Shown here piece by piece: positions 45,083 to 57,672 of a stretch of 64,000 bases of DNA. Source of the DNA: Rosellinia necatrix (lineage: Eukaryota; Ascomycota; Sordariomycetes; Xylariales; Xylariaceae); NCBI GenBank assembly GCA_021209875.1, contig JAGYVD010000010.1:992001-1056000 (forward strand), in the 5' to 3' direction. The number at the start of each line of letters is the position of its first letter. Within the stretch, counting starts at the first letter, position 1. A program made the translations under genes and the position numbers. A model generated the notes under the pieces. The model had not been told where the DNA came from. It searched no databases and saw nothing but the letters and a program-made list of their open reading frames with translations.

Positions 45083-47181
45083 GTTGATCGCACCCTATTC
45101 AGCACGGAATCGAATTGGGGCATTGCGGCAGCTATGGACGGTGGTGAAACATCTTTAGTTGATACTGGGGGTTCATGGGGGTGCGGCAGCGCTCTGTGTT
45201 GTTGTATAGCTTCTCGTACTGTCTGACTAAGTCTGGCGTCGGCTCTCTGCACGATGTTCACCCAACTCATGCTTTCCTTCCCCCGGTTGTAGTAATTTTT
45301 TACCTGATGAAGTTAGCTCTAAATCTACGGCGACGAGAGCCTGGATCTGTCCTTACCATAGTCGCGTTCTTCATCTCCAGGCTCCCTGCAATGGCCACCC
45401 AATCACTGCCATAGATATCGAGAAGACGTGGGAATATCTCGACTTCTGATGCATTCCAGTAACTCGACGGTTTATTTATCTCGAATATTGCGTCAGGTTC
45501 CACCGCTGGAACACTTTCATGCCTGTTGTCATCATGCAAGGCAGATTGACCGTGGTCGTTCGAAGGGTTGCTGCTCTGTGCTGTTGCGTGTTTTGTATGT
45601 TCAACTTGAGTAGTGCCAGCATCTTTCGATATATTTTGGCCCCCCCCTACGCGATCTGCGGTGGCGTCTTCGCCACTCCCGAGTGATCGAGGTAACTCGT
45701 CGTTACTTGAAGCATGCCAGGACATCGAAGGCTCGTACAACCATGAGTCCGACTCGTGCTCAGACGGATCATCCCTATTGCTAGGCAGGGCCGCAAGCGC
45801 GATATCTTGCAAGTGCTTCTCAAGGTGGATTGTCACGTTTGCCACTCCATTTCCTGTCTCTTCCAGACATAAGCTACATGGGAAGCTTTGCCATTGGTCT
45901 CCGTAACCGTGGTACACGGCTAGGTGCTCGACCCAGTTCTCACGCCTGCCCAGAGAGCCGATAGTTTCTCGACATGAACTTTCAAGGCAATTATATGGTT
46001 CGAGATCCGAAAATAGATGGCGTCTGTCATGTCAGAAGGAATACGACGCGGGCCAGTTCAGAATTTCACGTACTTCCAGGCTCTATTAGAGCGAATTGCC
46101 ACTTTTTTCCCACATGCGATACATGAGAACGGGAAGCCGTTTTTTCCTTCTTCGGGGAGCGGTGGTACCCTGACAACGTTACCGTCCCCGTGATGGAAAG
46201 ACATGACCGTCTCGGCGTAGCTGCCCGTGCGGAGAGACGTGCCTATCCCTGAGTCGTGGAATCTGCTTCCATCAACGGTAGTAGCATCGAACCTGCCCGT
46301 CTCCGGACTGCCATCGACTTGGCGCTCGTTTTTCTCCCGCTGCTGTGAGCATCTGACGAACCGATAGTAGTTGGCTCGACCCAAGTATTCAACGAGTCTA
46401 TGGTTTGCCTGTGGAAATCTCATCTGGATCATCTCGGCATAGACTTGAGCGGCAGAAATAGAAGCCGAGGCCAAGCCCTCCACGGCCTCCGCTATCGGCT
46501 CTGCCTCATATGAACTAGTGCTCTCTTTCGCGGCATCGCAGAGCGCGTCTAGATCCATTAGGTTTTCTACGTCACATGTCAGATCCTCGGCAATTTCGGA
46601 AAGAGAATCGACCTCAAAGACTGATGAGGCGTCGCTATCATCGTCACCGTATCCTTCGCCGGCATGCTCAGATTCCACGTTGTCAGCGAGGAGAAATACG
46701 ACATCTTTTTTAGCCTCCCGCAACAAAGAACCGATTCTCTGCAGCTGTTCCGGAAGTGGTTGATCAATACGAGGCGCCAACCCTATTGCATGATCAGTGG
46801 GATAGAAAACCGAGTCGGACATGAAGAGAACACACGATCAGTCAAAGTTTGCCCTATGCTGGTCAACGTTCTCAAGACAGAGCGCCGGAGACGCCACGAT
46901 ACATCCATTAACTTATCCAGCTCTCCCGCGGAGACTTCGTATTGCCGTCCCCAAAGTATCAGTGTCTCAAAGGCTCGTTTGAGACGTCGATGCTCGCTAT
47001 CATGGTCCTTACCAAAGCATAGAAGGCTTAGCAGCGGCCTATAAAGTCGAATAATCAGGCCGTAACGTTGCGCCGCGAGTGAAAACCGATCTTCTATTGC
47101 GTTCTCGGTGGCGTTTTCCTGCCATTGGTGAATTGATTTCCACCGCTGCTCAGTGTCGTTTGATGACTCTGTCAGTGTCAT
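44872..47181 (-). CDS. C2H2 zinc-finger-like protein with C-terminal SANT/Myb-like domain
   Basis: Four exons, 47181-46836, 46782-46074, 46023-45357 and 45303-44872, give 717 aa. Introns of 53, 50 and 53 nt have GTGTGT, GTACGT and GTAAGG donors. Residues 1-330 form a helical, acidic region like the N-terminal part of a large family of fungal C2H2 proteins (often labelled oxidoreductase AcuF-like). The zinc-finger part follows: FSCIACGKKVAIRSNRAWK, a Cys-containing DLEPYNCLESSC strand, RRENWVEHL...H, then PCSLCLEETG...HLEKHLQDIALAALP. At 538-585 a SANT/Myb-like domain reads SYWNASEVEIFPRLLDIYG, SDWVAIAGSLEMKNATMV and KNYYNRGKES. This suggests a nuclear, DNA- or chromatin-binding role. The tail has repeated PPTGP units. 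It is transcribed away from the DUF7580-type gene, sharing a 344-base upstream region. Confidence 0.75.
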
Positions 47182-47525
47182 ATTATCAATATATCACGTT
47201 GTCATGAAGCAGGCGGAGGTGGGTTAGAAGAGGTTGTTGTGTCTATGTTGGAAATGAAATTGACATGATGGGAGGCAGTGGGAGGCAGTGTTGATACCCA
47301 GCCCTCGAAAGCGAAGGAAGGCCATTTCACAACGTACCATTGGAATCAGCCCCAGTCAGCACTGCCACCTACTTACCACTTGTCGATGCGTGCGGAGGCA
47401 TCCAATCAAAAGACAACCTGTATGGTAGGCTGAACGGGGCTTGGCCTACATAAGAACATGACACTCGCACTGAAATCATCTTCGAAGTGCTAATCCTCCG
47501 AATCAAGCGCCGACCTGAACCAACA
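47182..47525. promoter_or_regulatory. Divergent promoter, C2H2-SANT / DUF7580-type genes
   Basis: A 344-base interval between two start codons facing away from each other. It contains a short direct duplication, TGGGAGGCAG twice at about 47269-47288. No known factor site was identified. Confidence 0.5.
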
Positions 47526-49464
47526 ATGTCGGATCCTCTTTCCCTCGCTCTTGCTATTGCCCCCCTCGCCCTTGAGGCGTTGAAGGGGTTTCGCGCGCTC
47601 AACTCCAAATTGAGGACTTTTAGCCATTACTCGCAGGAAATAAAGCGAGTTCAAACAAGGTTTGAGGTTCAGCGGGACTTTTTTCAGTCGGAGTGTGAAT
47701 TACTCCTTCGCAAAGTTACTACTAGCCAGTCGCAGGTCGAAGCGTTCCTAATGGCGCGGCAGTTCGATGCTGGTTGCCGTGATACCCTCAAACGACTATG
47801 GGCATATTTGGGGTCGCGACAAACGGCATTTCAAGGCACCTTCGAAGATATAAAAGCATCTCTCCACGATCTCGAGGTCGAGCTGCAAAGCTTCGAGCAG
47901 TTTGACTCGAAGCGGCAAGATGTCAGTTTGCGGAGCACATGCTACGTGTTCACCACTTGTAGCTATCTAATTCGTAACTATAGGGAGAAAGCCTCAAAGA
48001 TGCTGTAAAGAGGCTTAGGCGTCGCCTAAAGGTTACGGTAAACAAGACCAATTACGACGGAGCCTTAGAAAGACTAAAGGAATCCAATTACGACCTCAAA
48101 GGCATTAGAAAACACGCGCAAGAGCTAAGAGACAGTTCTTGCATGGAACAGGCCGGTAGCAACACAAAGGCGCTTCCATTAGAATGCAGGCAATTCTCAA
48201 GGGTGCGATTGGCAGCTCTTGCCTTTCACGAAGCGATGGTGACGCGTTGGGTCTGCGAAGAGCGCAAGCACCAGCGTCATCTGATCAGATTATTCATTAA
48301 TGCCGAGGTTCAGCGCGACGTGAGGATGAAGTTTTTCTTACTTGGAGAGTGGAAATTATCTGGAGCCGTGTAAGCTTCCCCGTTCGGGTAAAAATGTTGA
48401 TTTCCTTTTGGCCTGGGATCTTCCGACACGATGCTAACGAACGTTGAAGAGACCTCAAGCGCCCGGACTTGATTTGTTTGGAAGTTCGGTCGGCGCCTAT
48501 TGAGTGCTCTACGGATAACAGAGAAAAGAGGACACAGTCTTCCGAGGAAACCATTGATTCGAGGGTAACTAAGCGGAGAAGAGTTAGATGGGCCGAGGAA
48601 ATCTCTGCCTCAACGATATCGCAGACGCATCTGCAACGGAGCTCACATAGCCACAGCCTAGTTCATCACAAGGGCGTGAATGTAGGATCACAGGCCGAAT
48701 GCTACCAGTGCACTGACATGCCTGGCTGTGTTCTCGGGACCCGGCAGCCCAGGGATTTGGTATGTCTCGGGCACTTTAAGGTAGAGATGGAAGAAGAATT
48801 TCGGCATTCGTTCTACTCGTGGTCTGGCATTTATAGCAAAAGTTTGATGGTCGCCGACGATGTTACCACTGCGAAGCCGCTTGCCAGCCTGTTCAATCGG
48901 CCCGTTCACGAGAACTTCGATATCCTTGACCAATTACTGCTGGCCAAAACTATGGTCGCTACCATCCTGAAGTTTCACTCAACTCCATGGCTCGGAAGCT
49001 GGTGGACGCTGAACGATATCCACTATCTGGATGAGCACGGCGGGATGGAAGGCATCTTGGGCACCGTACACCTCGGGGCTGTCATGGAAAAGGGGCAGAA
49101 ACAAGCATGTGAGCAAGCGGAAGTGTTGTCTCCAACACGACAAGTTGCCAATAGCAGCGAGCGTTCGCAGCGCATACGCAACACCGTTCTTCATAATCTT
49201 GGCGTGGGACTGATTCAAATAGATCGCTGGATGAACCTGGATCCGAATGCGATTAACGACATTGAGAAGCTTGCTACGCAGCGGTCAAGGTTCGGACCAA
49301 AGTACCGAGATCTTGTCCAGAAGTGTCTTTACTGTGATTTTGGGGTTGGCGCCAATCTACTTAAACCTCAATTACAAACCGCAATACTGGATAAAGTTAT
49401 GAGAGAACTAGAGTCTATGATATCGGGACTGAGGATCGATGGTGACGACGCGGGGTTGGAATAA
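47526..49464 (+). CDS. DUF7580-type protein (prion-inhibition/NLR-associated family of filamentous fungi)
   Basis: Exons 47526-47921, 47984-48369 and 48450-49464 give 598 aa. Introns of 62 and 80 nt have GTCAGT and GTAAGC donors; the second has a GCTAAC branch. The N-terminus (MSDPLSLALAIAPLALEALKG) resembles the hydrophobic N-terminal helix of HeLo-like fungal death-fold proteins. It is followed by a long helical region with RFEVQRDFFQSECELLL and KDAVKRLRRRLKVTV. A middle part (ALAFHEAMVTRWVCEERKHQRHL) matches the family pattern, with one of the usual cysteines replaced. The C-terminal half is DUF7580-like: LASLFNRPVHENFDILDQLL, ILKFHSTPWLGSWW, LHNLGVGLIQIDRW and KYRDLVQKCLYCDFG. The family looks like a decayed kinase fold and is linked to fungal incompatibility, but a function has not been shown that I know of. 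The frame is intact. Confidence 0.7.
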
Positions 49465-50442
49465 AGAGCCTAGAATTAGCTACAAACGGGGTCGACGAAG
49501 ACAAAATTTTTAACTGATATCAGAGAGAATGGTGAGTCGAGGTATATATCAAGAGCGTCTAGGTATGTAGGTGGCATCAACTATGAATCTGATACATCGT
49601 CGCCAATATGGATAACTTGTAATGCGTCAGAAATATAAATTGTGGAGGGGAGAACGGAACTGTTAATCCCATGACAATTATGTCGGTATATACATACTAC
49701 CCCGCGACATAAATTGATTCACCAACATAGAAAGACATGTTTTATACTAGTGAGGCAACAACAGAATACCAAAAGGTACGCAAATGGGGGTAGTGTACCC
49801 TCTTCGCCAACAGAACATGATTGTGTCCGTCAACTACGGCTTTCTCGTGATACGACTCAGGCAGCCCGATATCCTACATTCCATATCGCCATTCTGTGCT
49901 TCTATATGGCCCTTGTTGGTTTGAGAATATATAACCCGATCTGAGCGCCTGCATCTCCTCTAATACAAAAACATATAACTAAATTGTATTCAATACATCA
50001 ATGCTTGAAATCCGTCCCAATCGGATCCAAATTTAGCTAGATTTTCACGTCGTAACTCATGACTTTATAACTCGGAATCAAATGCAAAGGACAATCAAAG
50101 ACCCGCCGCCCCGTTAATGTTATTCTTCAAGTTCGAATCTCTTTGGAAAAGCCCAACACCCCTTTTGCGCCCGCTGATTGGTTATTAAGACAAGGGGGTA
50201 TCATCGGAATCCTGGGGGAGACTGGAGCAAGGAAAATAATAAATAAATAAGCCGACGACGGGGTAATTAGGGAAGTGATTTCACACCCGCAGTGCCTCTG
50301 CGGCGAAAGGTGTATATCCCGCGTCGTGTCTTAAACTGCCGATGATAAACATAGTACCGTAGGCCTGCGAGATACGGGAAGTCCTGGAATTGTATCGGTA
50401 GTATAGAGACCGCGAAGCCCAATTTCCTGTCATACACAGCGC
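49465..50442. other. Intergenic between convergent genes
   Basis: AT-rich 3' region between the DUF7580-type gene (plus) and the next minus-strand gene. Nothing else seen. Confidence 0.5.
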
Positions 50443-52889
50443 CTAAACCACAATGCTCACGTTCTTGCGGGAGTCTGTCTCCTCGACATGAAATCCATAG
50501 ACAAGCCTGAACAGGTCTCGCAAGAAAAGATACTGGCTAGACCGGTGTGTCATGAAATTAACACTTTTAGCCATGTCTACAGCTGACACGCGCTTACCGC
50601 GTGACGGTAAGGAAGCTGCTTGTCTGAAAGAAGAATCAGATAGGACGAGATTCTTGTAGTTTTGAAGTAATGTGGCATGCCATGGCAACGAACCAAAGCA
50701 GCCCGTTGACATAGAATTGACGAAAGCCTGCAGCGAGACTAGGTTGCCGTGACCATCGGACATGCCGTCACGTGAAAATCCCGTGTTTATCGCGGCCTTT
50801 AAAATGAGTGCCTTGATTCGCATGATGCTAGCGTCTTCGGCTGCCGCTGTGGTTGTTGCTGTACTGGAAGTTCGCTGACTGTTTGCGAGTAGCTTGACAG
50901 ATTCGAAGCGCTGCTCGACCATCGTCCACCCCTGTTGCTGTCCGTGCCGAGAACTAGGATATTAGGTATTTGGGGCGATTGGCTATCCGGTGAGATAGGG
51001 GTATCTTCAAACTCAGTGACCGGGGTTTCGGGCACAGGTGGTGGCTTCCGAGGCTTTTCCGAAGAATCCCGTTTTTGGCTGTCTCGCTTACTGCGGTTTG
51101 ATTGCTTGCTTATACGGCCATCCATGTCTGTCTCCCGATTGAACGAAAAGAAGTTGGGTTGGCTGGGCCGTGGCGTAGCTCTTTCCGGCCGGATTTGAGT
51201 CCACCCTTCTCGGAAGATATCACAAAGCTCCCAGCAAGCTTGTACAGCCGAGCCAAGTAACTCCTCATCCGGCTCCTTCTTGTCCCTCTTACTTTGACGG
51301 AGGCTAAAGAGCATCTCTGCTAAAGACCAGCAGGCGCGAAGGAGCGAGTTTGTTTCTTCCGCTAGCTGTCCGCGCTGTTTCATGAGCCGGTGACACAAGG
51401 TGATATAAAAGTCTAATGTGCGTTCTTGGAAGGGCTCTGGTAGGTTTCGATTATCCTGTGCGCTATATAGGCTACTTCAAGTTAGTTTATGTATAAGCAA
51501 GCAATCTGGCGCTACGCACTGATTATTCAGTTCAAAGCTCACACGTAGGATAGAATCGGCTATCTCGTCCTGGCGCGGTCGTACGTCGAAAAGAGCCTGA
51601 CAGAAGTCTCTGCAGAGATCTAGGTTTACTTTCACGTTAAATGATTCGTCCGTTTCATCTCTGTTGTCGTATAGGCGCTGACACAGTTTCCAGCAGCATT
51701 TCCAGGCCTTTTCATGACCATCTGGGGTACCAGACGTGCTGAAGACTCTTTCCCGATGATGAGTGCTTAAGCTCGCAAGGGTGTTGCATAAGACCCAGCA
51801 CTCCCTTAAGGCTGCTTGCAAAGATTGAATCTCCACATCTTCTTGCAGCTCTATTCGAACCGGGGTTGAGTAGTCGTCGTCGTCATAGCTTTCCAAATCC
51901 GGCTCAACGTCCGTTTCAGGCTCCTTGGCCTCGAGGATGACTGGGTGGGTTAGTAGGGACAACCGCGCCTATTGCTGAGGGCACTTACGCTCTAGGCTAC
52001 TTGCACTGCTAGATCGTATCTTCGAGGGGTCGCCAAGTACTTCTTGAAGGTTTTGTGCCCTAGGCGTTGCACTATCGAGGCTATATCGAATTGGTTTGAC
52101 GTCCGTAGACAGAGGTGGTGGTGTTGGCAAGCCCATTGATTTGGCCTACATGATTAGCCCAAATTCTGTATTGTGCACTAATCGCAGTACCTTTGAAGCC
52201 CGACTGTCGGGAGTGGAGACAGTGCTATCTTCCGCTTTCGGGGACCGCCTAGAAGACGGCCTATGAGTAGACTCCGGTTGTTTTGGAGAGGTGTCGGACA
52301 CAGCCTAAGACGATAAGTATATTTTTAAAGGATTGTATGAAACAAGAACTAACCCAATTTACGAAACTCTCTGGGGCGTGGATGACTGAGACTGCTTCTT
52401 CGTTTGCCGCCTGCCGGAACTGGTCGGGTATATTGGTCCGCAACTGCAGTAGCTACCGATATTAGTGAACATCGCAGCACTACGGTGAGAGCTACTAACC
52501 TGTGGGTGAGGCTCGGGATTAGTAGCACTGGGCCGTGACTGAGCCTCATCCGACGCTTCGTCTTCAATTTCTGTCCCTTCTGTTCTAACCGATGTGACCG
52601 GTGAAGGGCTAACTATATCGCTCGGGCTCATGAGTTGGTACGGAGTAGGTGACGATCGAGCAGCGGCAGCGGAAGAGGACCGGAGTGCGCCGCGTTCTAT
52701 AGAACCTGAGGAACTGAGAAGGTTAGGCTATAAGCCGCCGCGAGGTATCAAGCTAGTTGGCACATACGTTGGACGAAAGGGGGGTTGGAGAGCAGGAGAA
52801 CCCGGGGCCGGAATAGACATATCGGAACGAGACGAGACGGTAGATATTATACTCCCAGTCGATGATCTCAATGGGGCTTCGAGAGCCAT
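50443..52889 (-). CDS. Conserved filamentous-fungal protein of unknown function, apparent frameshift
   Basis: Seven exons: 52889-52768, 52713-52500, 52443-52354, 52304-52191, 52145-51989, 51940-51520 and 51471-50443, with introns of 45-56 nt and good donors (GTATGT, GTTAGT, GTACTG, GTAAGT, GTGCGT). The product, about 715 aa, has a disordered Ser/Pro-rich N-terminus. Helical Cys/Trp-rich repeats follow: LRECWVLCNTLASLSTHHRER, KCCWKLCQRLYDNRDE, LDLCRDFCQALFDVR, TLCHRLMKQR, LRACWSLAEMLFSLRQ and AVQACWELCDIFREGW. A second conserved block ends in FLRDLFRLVYGFHVEE. I recall this as conserved across Pezizomycotina without known function. The last exon changes frame between about 50950 and 50880: RWSSSASNLSSYSQ is in one frame, SSTATTTAAAEDASIMRIKAL in another, with no room for an intron. 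This is either a real disabling indel or a sequence error. Confidence 0.7.
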
Positions 52890-53603
52890 GGCTGACTGAA
52901 CCGAGCCTGTGCCGCAGCCACCAGCCGAGTTGGTAATGCCGGCGGTGTCTATAAACGGCGCTTGTATGTATATTTAATCGTGTCGCGGAACGCCAAGGAG
53001 CAGATGTACCGGTGAAACGCGAGGCAAACGTCTTGTTCGCCAGAGGCTCGAGAGTCCTGAATCTATGGAATTAGCCACGGGCCGAGGCGACAAGGCTGTT
53101 CCTTGTGGGTTGTAGTGATTGTAAGGAAACGCGGTATTTGCCCAAGCCAGTCAACCCGAGCGCATACACATAGACACATAGACACGCGCACACATACACA
53201 CATAAGTATATATATATGTATATGTGTATATATGTATATATTTATACAGGCACCAAGTTCCTGGGTGGTTTCCGGGCGTAGGCCAGTAATGCGCCGAGGG
53301 GGGTAACGCGTAGATAGTGGATGCTAGAGAATTCGATATGCTCTGGAGGAGGGGCAAAAGAGAAAGAAAGATGCGCCTGCGCTTGAAATTCAACGATGGC
53401 CAGGTCCCCAGAAAAAAAGGTCCACCGTAGAGGTCGTACTGTAACCCAAATTGGCTACTGTAGAGGTCTGCTCTACCGTACACTATGCTGTGCTCGAACC
53501 TCGGGATGCCAGGCAGTCGACTGGACAGGGCCAGGGATCCTTCTAAGACGGTATGTAGCACAATGTATTACATCCACTTGCCATCCGCCAGCCAACGGGT
53601 TCT

Positions 53604-53675
53604 GGAGTGTATCCCGGATCGTATCCCAAAGCGTGTCCTAGAGCGTGTCCAAGAGCGTGTCCTAGAGTGTATGGC
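53604..53675. repeat. 12-bp tandem repeat, six units
   Basis: Units read GGAGTGTATCCC, GGATCGTATCCC, AAAGCGTGTCCT, AGAGCGTGTCCA, AGAGCGTGTCCT and AGAGTGTATGGC. As 12 is a multiple of three, the overlying open frames merely translate the repeat. Confidence 0.8.
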
Positions 53676-55657
53676 GCATGTACCGTGTACAATGCAACAC
53701 CGCCGCCTCCCCAAAATATGGAAAGTGTATGGTATACCTGATCCCAGGTACGCCGCCGGGGAAGGGGTAGAGAGAGAACGGCGACCAGGTGGCCTAGCTG
53801 AATGTGGGAGGGTTCCTCTCCGGGTGTAGCCTGGATTCTCGAATCGCACAGAGGCTCGTCGTTGTCGCCCAAGGTGCGCAGATTAGTTAATGTCGTTTAG
53901 CTACTTAGGGAGGGAGGAGCAACGAGTGGGAGATCAGGGCTCGGGATCGTCGCGGTCGGCTATTTCACGACCTACAGCATGCCGGCTGACTGGCGATGGC
54001 GCGTTGGAACTCTGCAGATACAATGATGCGAGTAGGTACACATGGACCGGGGCTTGGGTATCCAGGGAGGGACGGACGGAGGCCTTGGGTGGCAGGCACG
54101 TAGGCAGGTAAGGCACTTGGTCTTGGTGCACATGAATAATGGAGGCAAATAAATTACCTCCCACAGAAGTAACTTCCCTACATACACGTACCTACCTTCC
54201 AACTCGACTGGGCTCGACTGAACTGAACCAGTCCGACCTGCAGCCGAGCGACTTGCGCTTGGCGTTTGGGGTGAGCGGGTTGGCCAGTCACAGCCCAGTC
54301 CGAGCTGGGAGGACGCAGGCGGAATGGGCAAAGAACAAAGAGAAGAGGGTCTTCGAAGGGAATCCTTCTGCATGGCACATTTGGCACAGCTGGCACACGG
54401 ACCCTCGGCGCTTAAACTGCAAGTGGGTCGCTTCTCCTGGCCAGTCACGACAAAGTGCACTTCCCAATCACCTCCATATATCCCTGTCTCCCATATGGCG
54501 TGGGGAGTGTAGGTACCTATGTACTCGCTATAGAGGGGCAGGGGAGGGTAGGAGGAGACTTATCTATCCAGTAGCAACTACCTAGGCAGTTATTAGAAAA
54601 GTAAACGGCCATGGTTGCTTCGTCACCTCTATAATTTAAACCCCTACAGAGAGTATTTGTGATTTTTTCCTCAGAGGATAACTATCGATAGTCATGCAAC
54701 AAACTACCCACTGTGCACATCTACACTGAAGTTTACAAACAAGAGGCAAACAGCAACTGGCTACTAATTAATATTATGATATAGTTATCGTAGTACAAGC
54801 ACTTACCTATGTTAGGCGGTAGGCATAGATATTATGCACATCTACTTAAGGTTAGATAAGTACTTCGTTATCCAATTTCTCCAGAACAATGGCACTCCGA
54901 TAGGTCAGATTCCTTCTGCTTCTGGCGGCTCGATCTGAGAGAATCTACACTACAACGGTTCCACATGGCGTGCCATTGGGGTGATGAGGCTTGGATGAGG
55001 CTTGGATGAGGAGGCCGAGCTGGCCTGTCTTTTCCCTTGTCCCTTTTCCTTTTTCCTTTTTCTCTTCCACGGCCAGGAAAAGGTCGATCGCTATCCATCA
55101 CGCTTGGAATCGATGTTGTTAATACATGGAGTTCTGTGTTGGCCGAGGCGTCAGTGGCTTGTTCCGCAAGCCGCCTCTAGCAGCAGTAATGTAGTGTAGA
55201 GAGAGGCCTGGTGATATTGCCTGATGTGGGAACAGCTTCAAGGTATTCGCACATGTTACTACCACCTGCGGATACCTGGACCTCTTCAGACTACGGATTA
55301 CACACGGCTAACAAACGGCTAGCTGGAGCTGATGCATATGGGCGGGCAGGGTAGCCTTGCAAAGTGGTTAGCCAATGCCTGTTTGGCGAGGCCACATACA
55401 TACGTAACTGTCTCTCTGATTGTGTCCCGAGGATTTGGTTCTGCGTCTTTTATTAGAGCCCCTACTGCTAGCTGGGCCGCTTTGTAGGCCGCTCAGGTTC
55501 GCTCACAATACCAACATCAGATCAACTGCCCCGTTGACCCATATTGACTGTCAATGTTAATATCGTACCCCGGTTCCTCCGCACCGTCTGCACCGTAGTT
55601 TCTACTGCGGTTCAGAGTGACGTGTCGTCGCTTAATCATGTGAGTTGGTGCTGCATA

Positions 55658-55713
55658 CTTATTTAGTCAAAGCTTAGATACTTAGTTAGTCAAACCTTAG
55701 TTAGTCGAAGCTT
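55658..55713. repeat. Imperfect 15-bp tandem, CTTAGTTAGTCAAAG-like
   Basis: Three to four related units with single-base changes and a short insertion. Confidence 0.7.
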
Positions 55714-57672
55714 ACGGCGCTCCTCTCTCTTTTTTTTTTCTTCTTATTTTTCTTTGTCTTGAGCGTGACAGTGCGGAAAATCCCAATTCTCTCACCTAGG
55801 CCCTCTGCGATTAGCTTGGAGCGCCACTTACACAATTACTCATCGCCCTGTTTCCGCTCGGCGAACCTACCCGTAGACGACCTCATGACATGGTGTTTAT
55901 ATTGCCGTTTCAGGAAAGGCAGGCTCCCCCGCTGGTTTGGATGAAGCACCCCTGATTCAACCGGCTATTCTTGGATCGACGGTCTCGCATATAATTGGTT
56001 GGCGAATCTTGCGACGGAATTGGGGACTAGCGCTCACCCAACTGGACGGTTCACCAGGGATTCCCGCTGCTAGCTCTGGCCACTAACATATCACAATTGA
56101 GAGAGTGAGGGGGCGACAGACGTGACACCAACTTTCTTATCGTACATAGGATTGCTAAATAGCGCGGAGACGAGCAGGGTGAGAAGGAAGGGAAAAAAAA
56201 AAAAAAAAACCGGAAAATAGGCGAGATTGGGGCGCTTTTCCAGAATGTTGTGGTTTTCTTTTGTTGGCCTTTATCTGCATAGCTTGGCGTCTTGATGCAT
56301 GATCCTCTAGATGCAAGGCCAGTAAATTTCCGAGATGCAACACACTGACATAACAATGAACTAAACTCCAGCGAGCTAGCTGTACTTTTGCAAAAAGAAT
56401 CCAAGTGATGATTGGATGATTGGGAGAGAGAGGGAGGGGATGGGGGTGGGGTGACCGACCTATGTTCTATGGTTCTGGTAATTGTTGACTCTTCCTTAGA
56501 ACGGTCAAGCATTTAGCGTTTGGATCCGGAATCCTGAGGAGCTGAGTGACTTTCAAATACTCCGGCGGTGAAAGCAAGAGGCACACATAATTTGGGGGTT
56601 GTGGAAGCAAAACTCGAGACTTTTTTTTGTTATCCGAAGTCTACCTATCTAAATTCTAGCTAATCAAAATGTGACGTCTGACGTGTGCCTCCATTAGGGA
56701 TAAACTTCTTTAATGCTCAGTCTCTAAGTCAGGTGATACTAATTTGAGTTGTACCTACTACTCTCGGGCAAGGTGTACAAGCTTATGCTTAGAATGCGTA
56801 TCTTTGTAGCTTCGTTAGTCTGTGAGCTCTACACATCCAAGAGATATAGAAGGGCTACCTTGTCCGCGTATTATAGAAGCGACTCTTTGTGACAGGAATA
56901 AGTCGAGGATGAACCTCTCGGGTGGATCTGAATACCCCAAAATTGAGTCAATACAGAACGAGTGGTAGCGCACCGCCGCTTTTTGATGGGCTCTTCGTGT
57001 CTATTTTGCTGTTTGACACGGACGGTATCACCTACCTCGGACTTGATCATACGAAGGCCCATACAAACTGCCATAGGTACGACTCTTCATTGTTTCACAC
57101 ACCTAGACGTGACTCGTTGACATTGACTCAGACCAAGGTAGCATGAATAAGATGACGGTATATCTGCGTTAGGCCCGTACACCCTGCTGGTCTCAGATGA
57201 CAGGCGGCGCTACACAGAATAGTCAGCCCATAGCGCCGCCGGTTGTGGGAATGTATTGCGAATAATGGGCTATGGGAGAAGCGGGGCAAGTTTAAAAGGA
57301 ATATGGTCGCGCAAGGCTTGAGGATTATTGACGCCATACCTATCACAGGGTCCCTCTTGGAGGGTTGAGAAGAAGAGGTGTATGAACAGCGATGAAACAT
57401 CGCAAGGGTGTGCTTGGGCTTGGTCACTGCGGGTGGCTGGCCTCTGTCGGCGGCACGTCCAAAAACATGATCACTTTACAAAGTGGCGGCGCATGTCTGC
57501 TTCGCGGGAGGCTGAGACAGCCCATTTGCACGCCCGACATTGGCGTTCTCAAGCCGTGGGCTTTCTGTAGTTACATGAACATGTGAGCTGTGGCTCGCTC
57601 GTGACAGCTGCCACCTTGGCCGATCGCTTCACACGTCTTAGGACGTAGTAAAATGCGATGGGAACGGGTGAA

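Larger units (their letters stand above)
52890..57672. other. Gene-poor, repeat-bearing tract
   Basis: No supported gene in 4.8 kb. Holds CA- and TA-rich stretches (53165-53246), a 12-bp tandem (53604-53675), an 11-bp direct repeat GATGAGGCTTG (54983-55004), a 15-bp tandem (55658-55713), T-rich runs and an A run (56193-56209). Open frames overlap on several strands and are not convincing. Confidence 0.5.

Noticed and set aside
53103..53306. CRISPR-like or regularly spaced array
   Set aside because: The regularity comes from CA/TA microsatellite sequence; there are no spacers, and CRISPR is not expected in a fungus.
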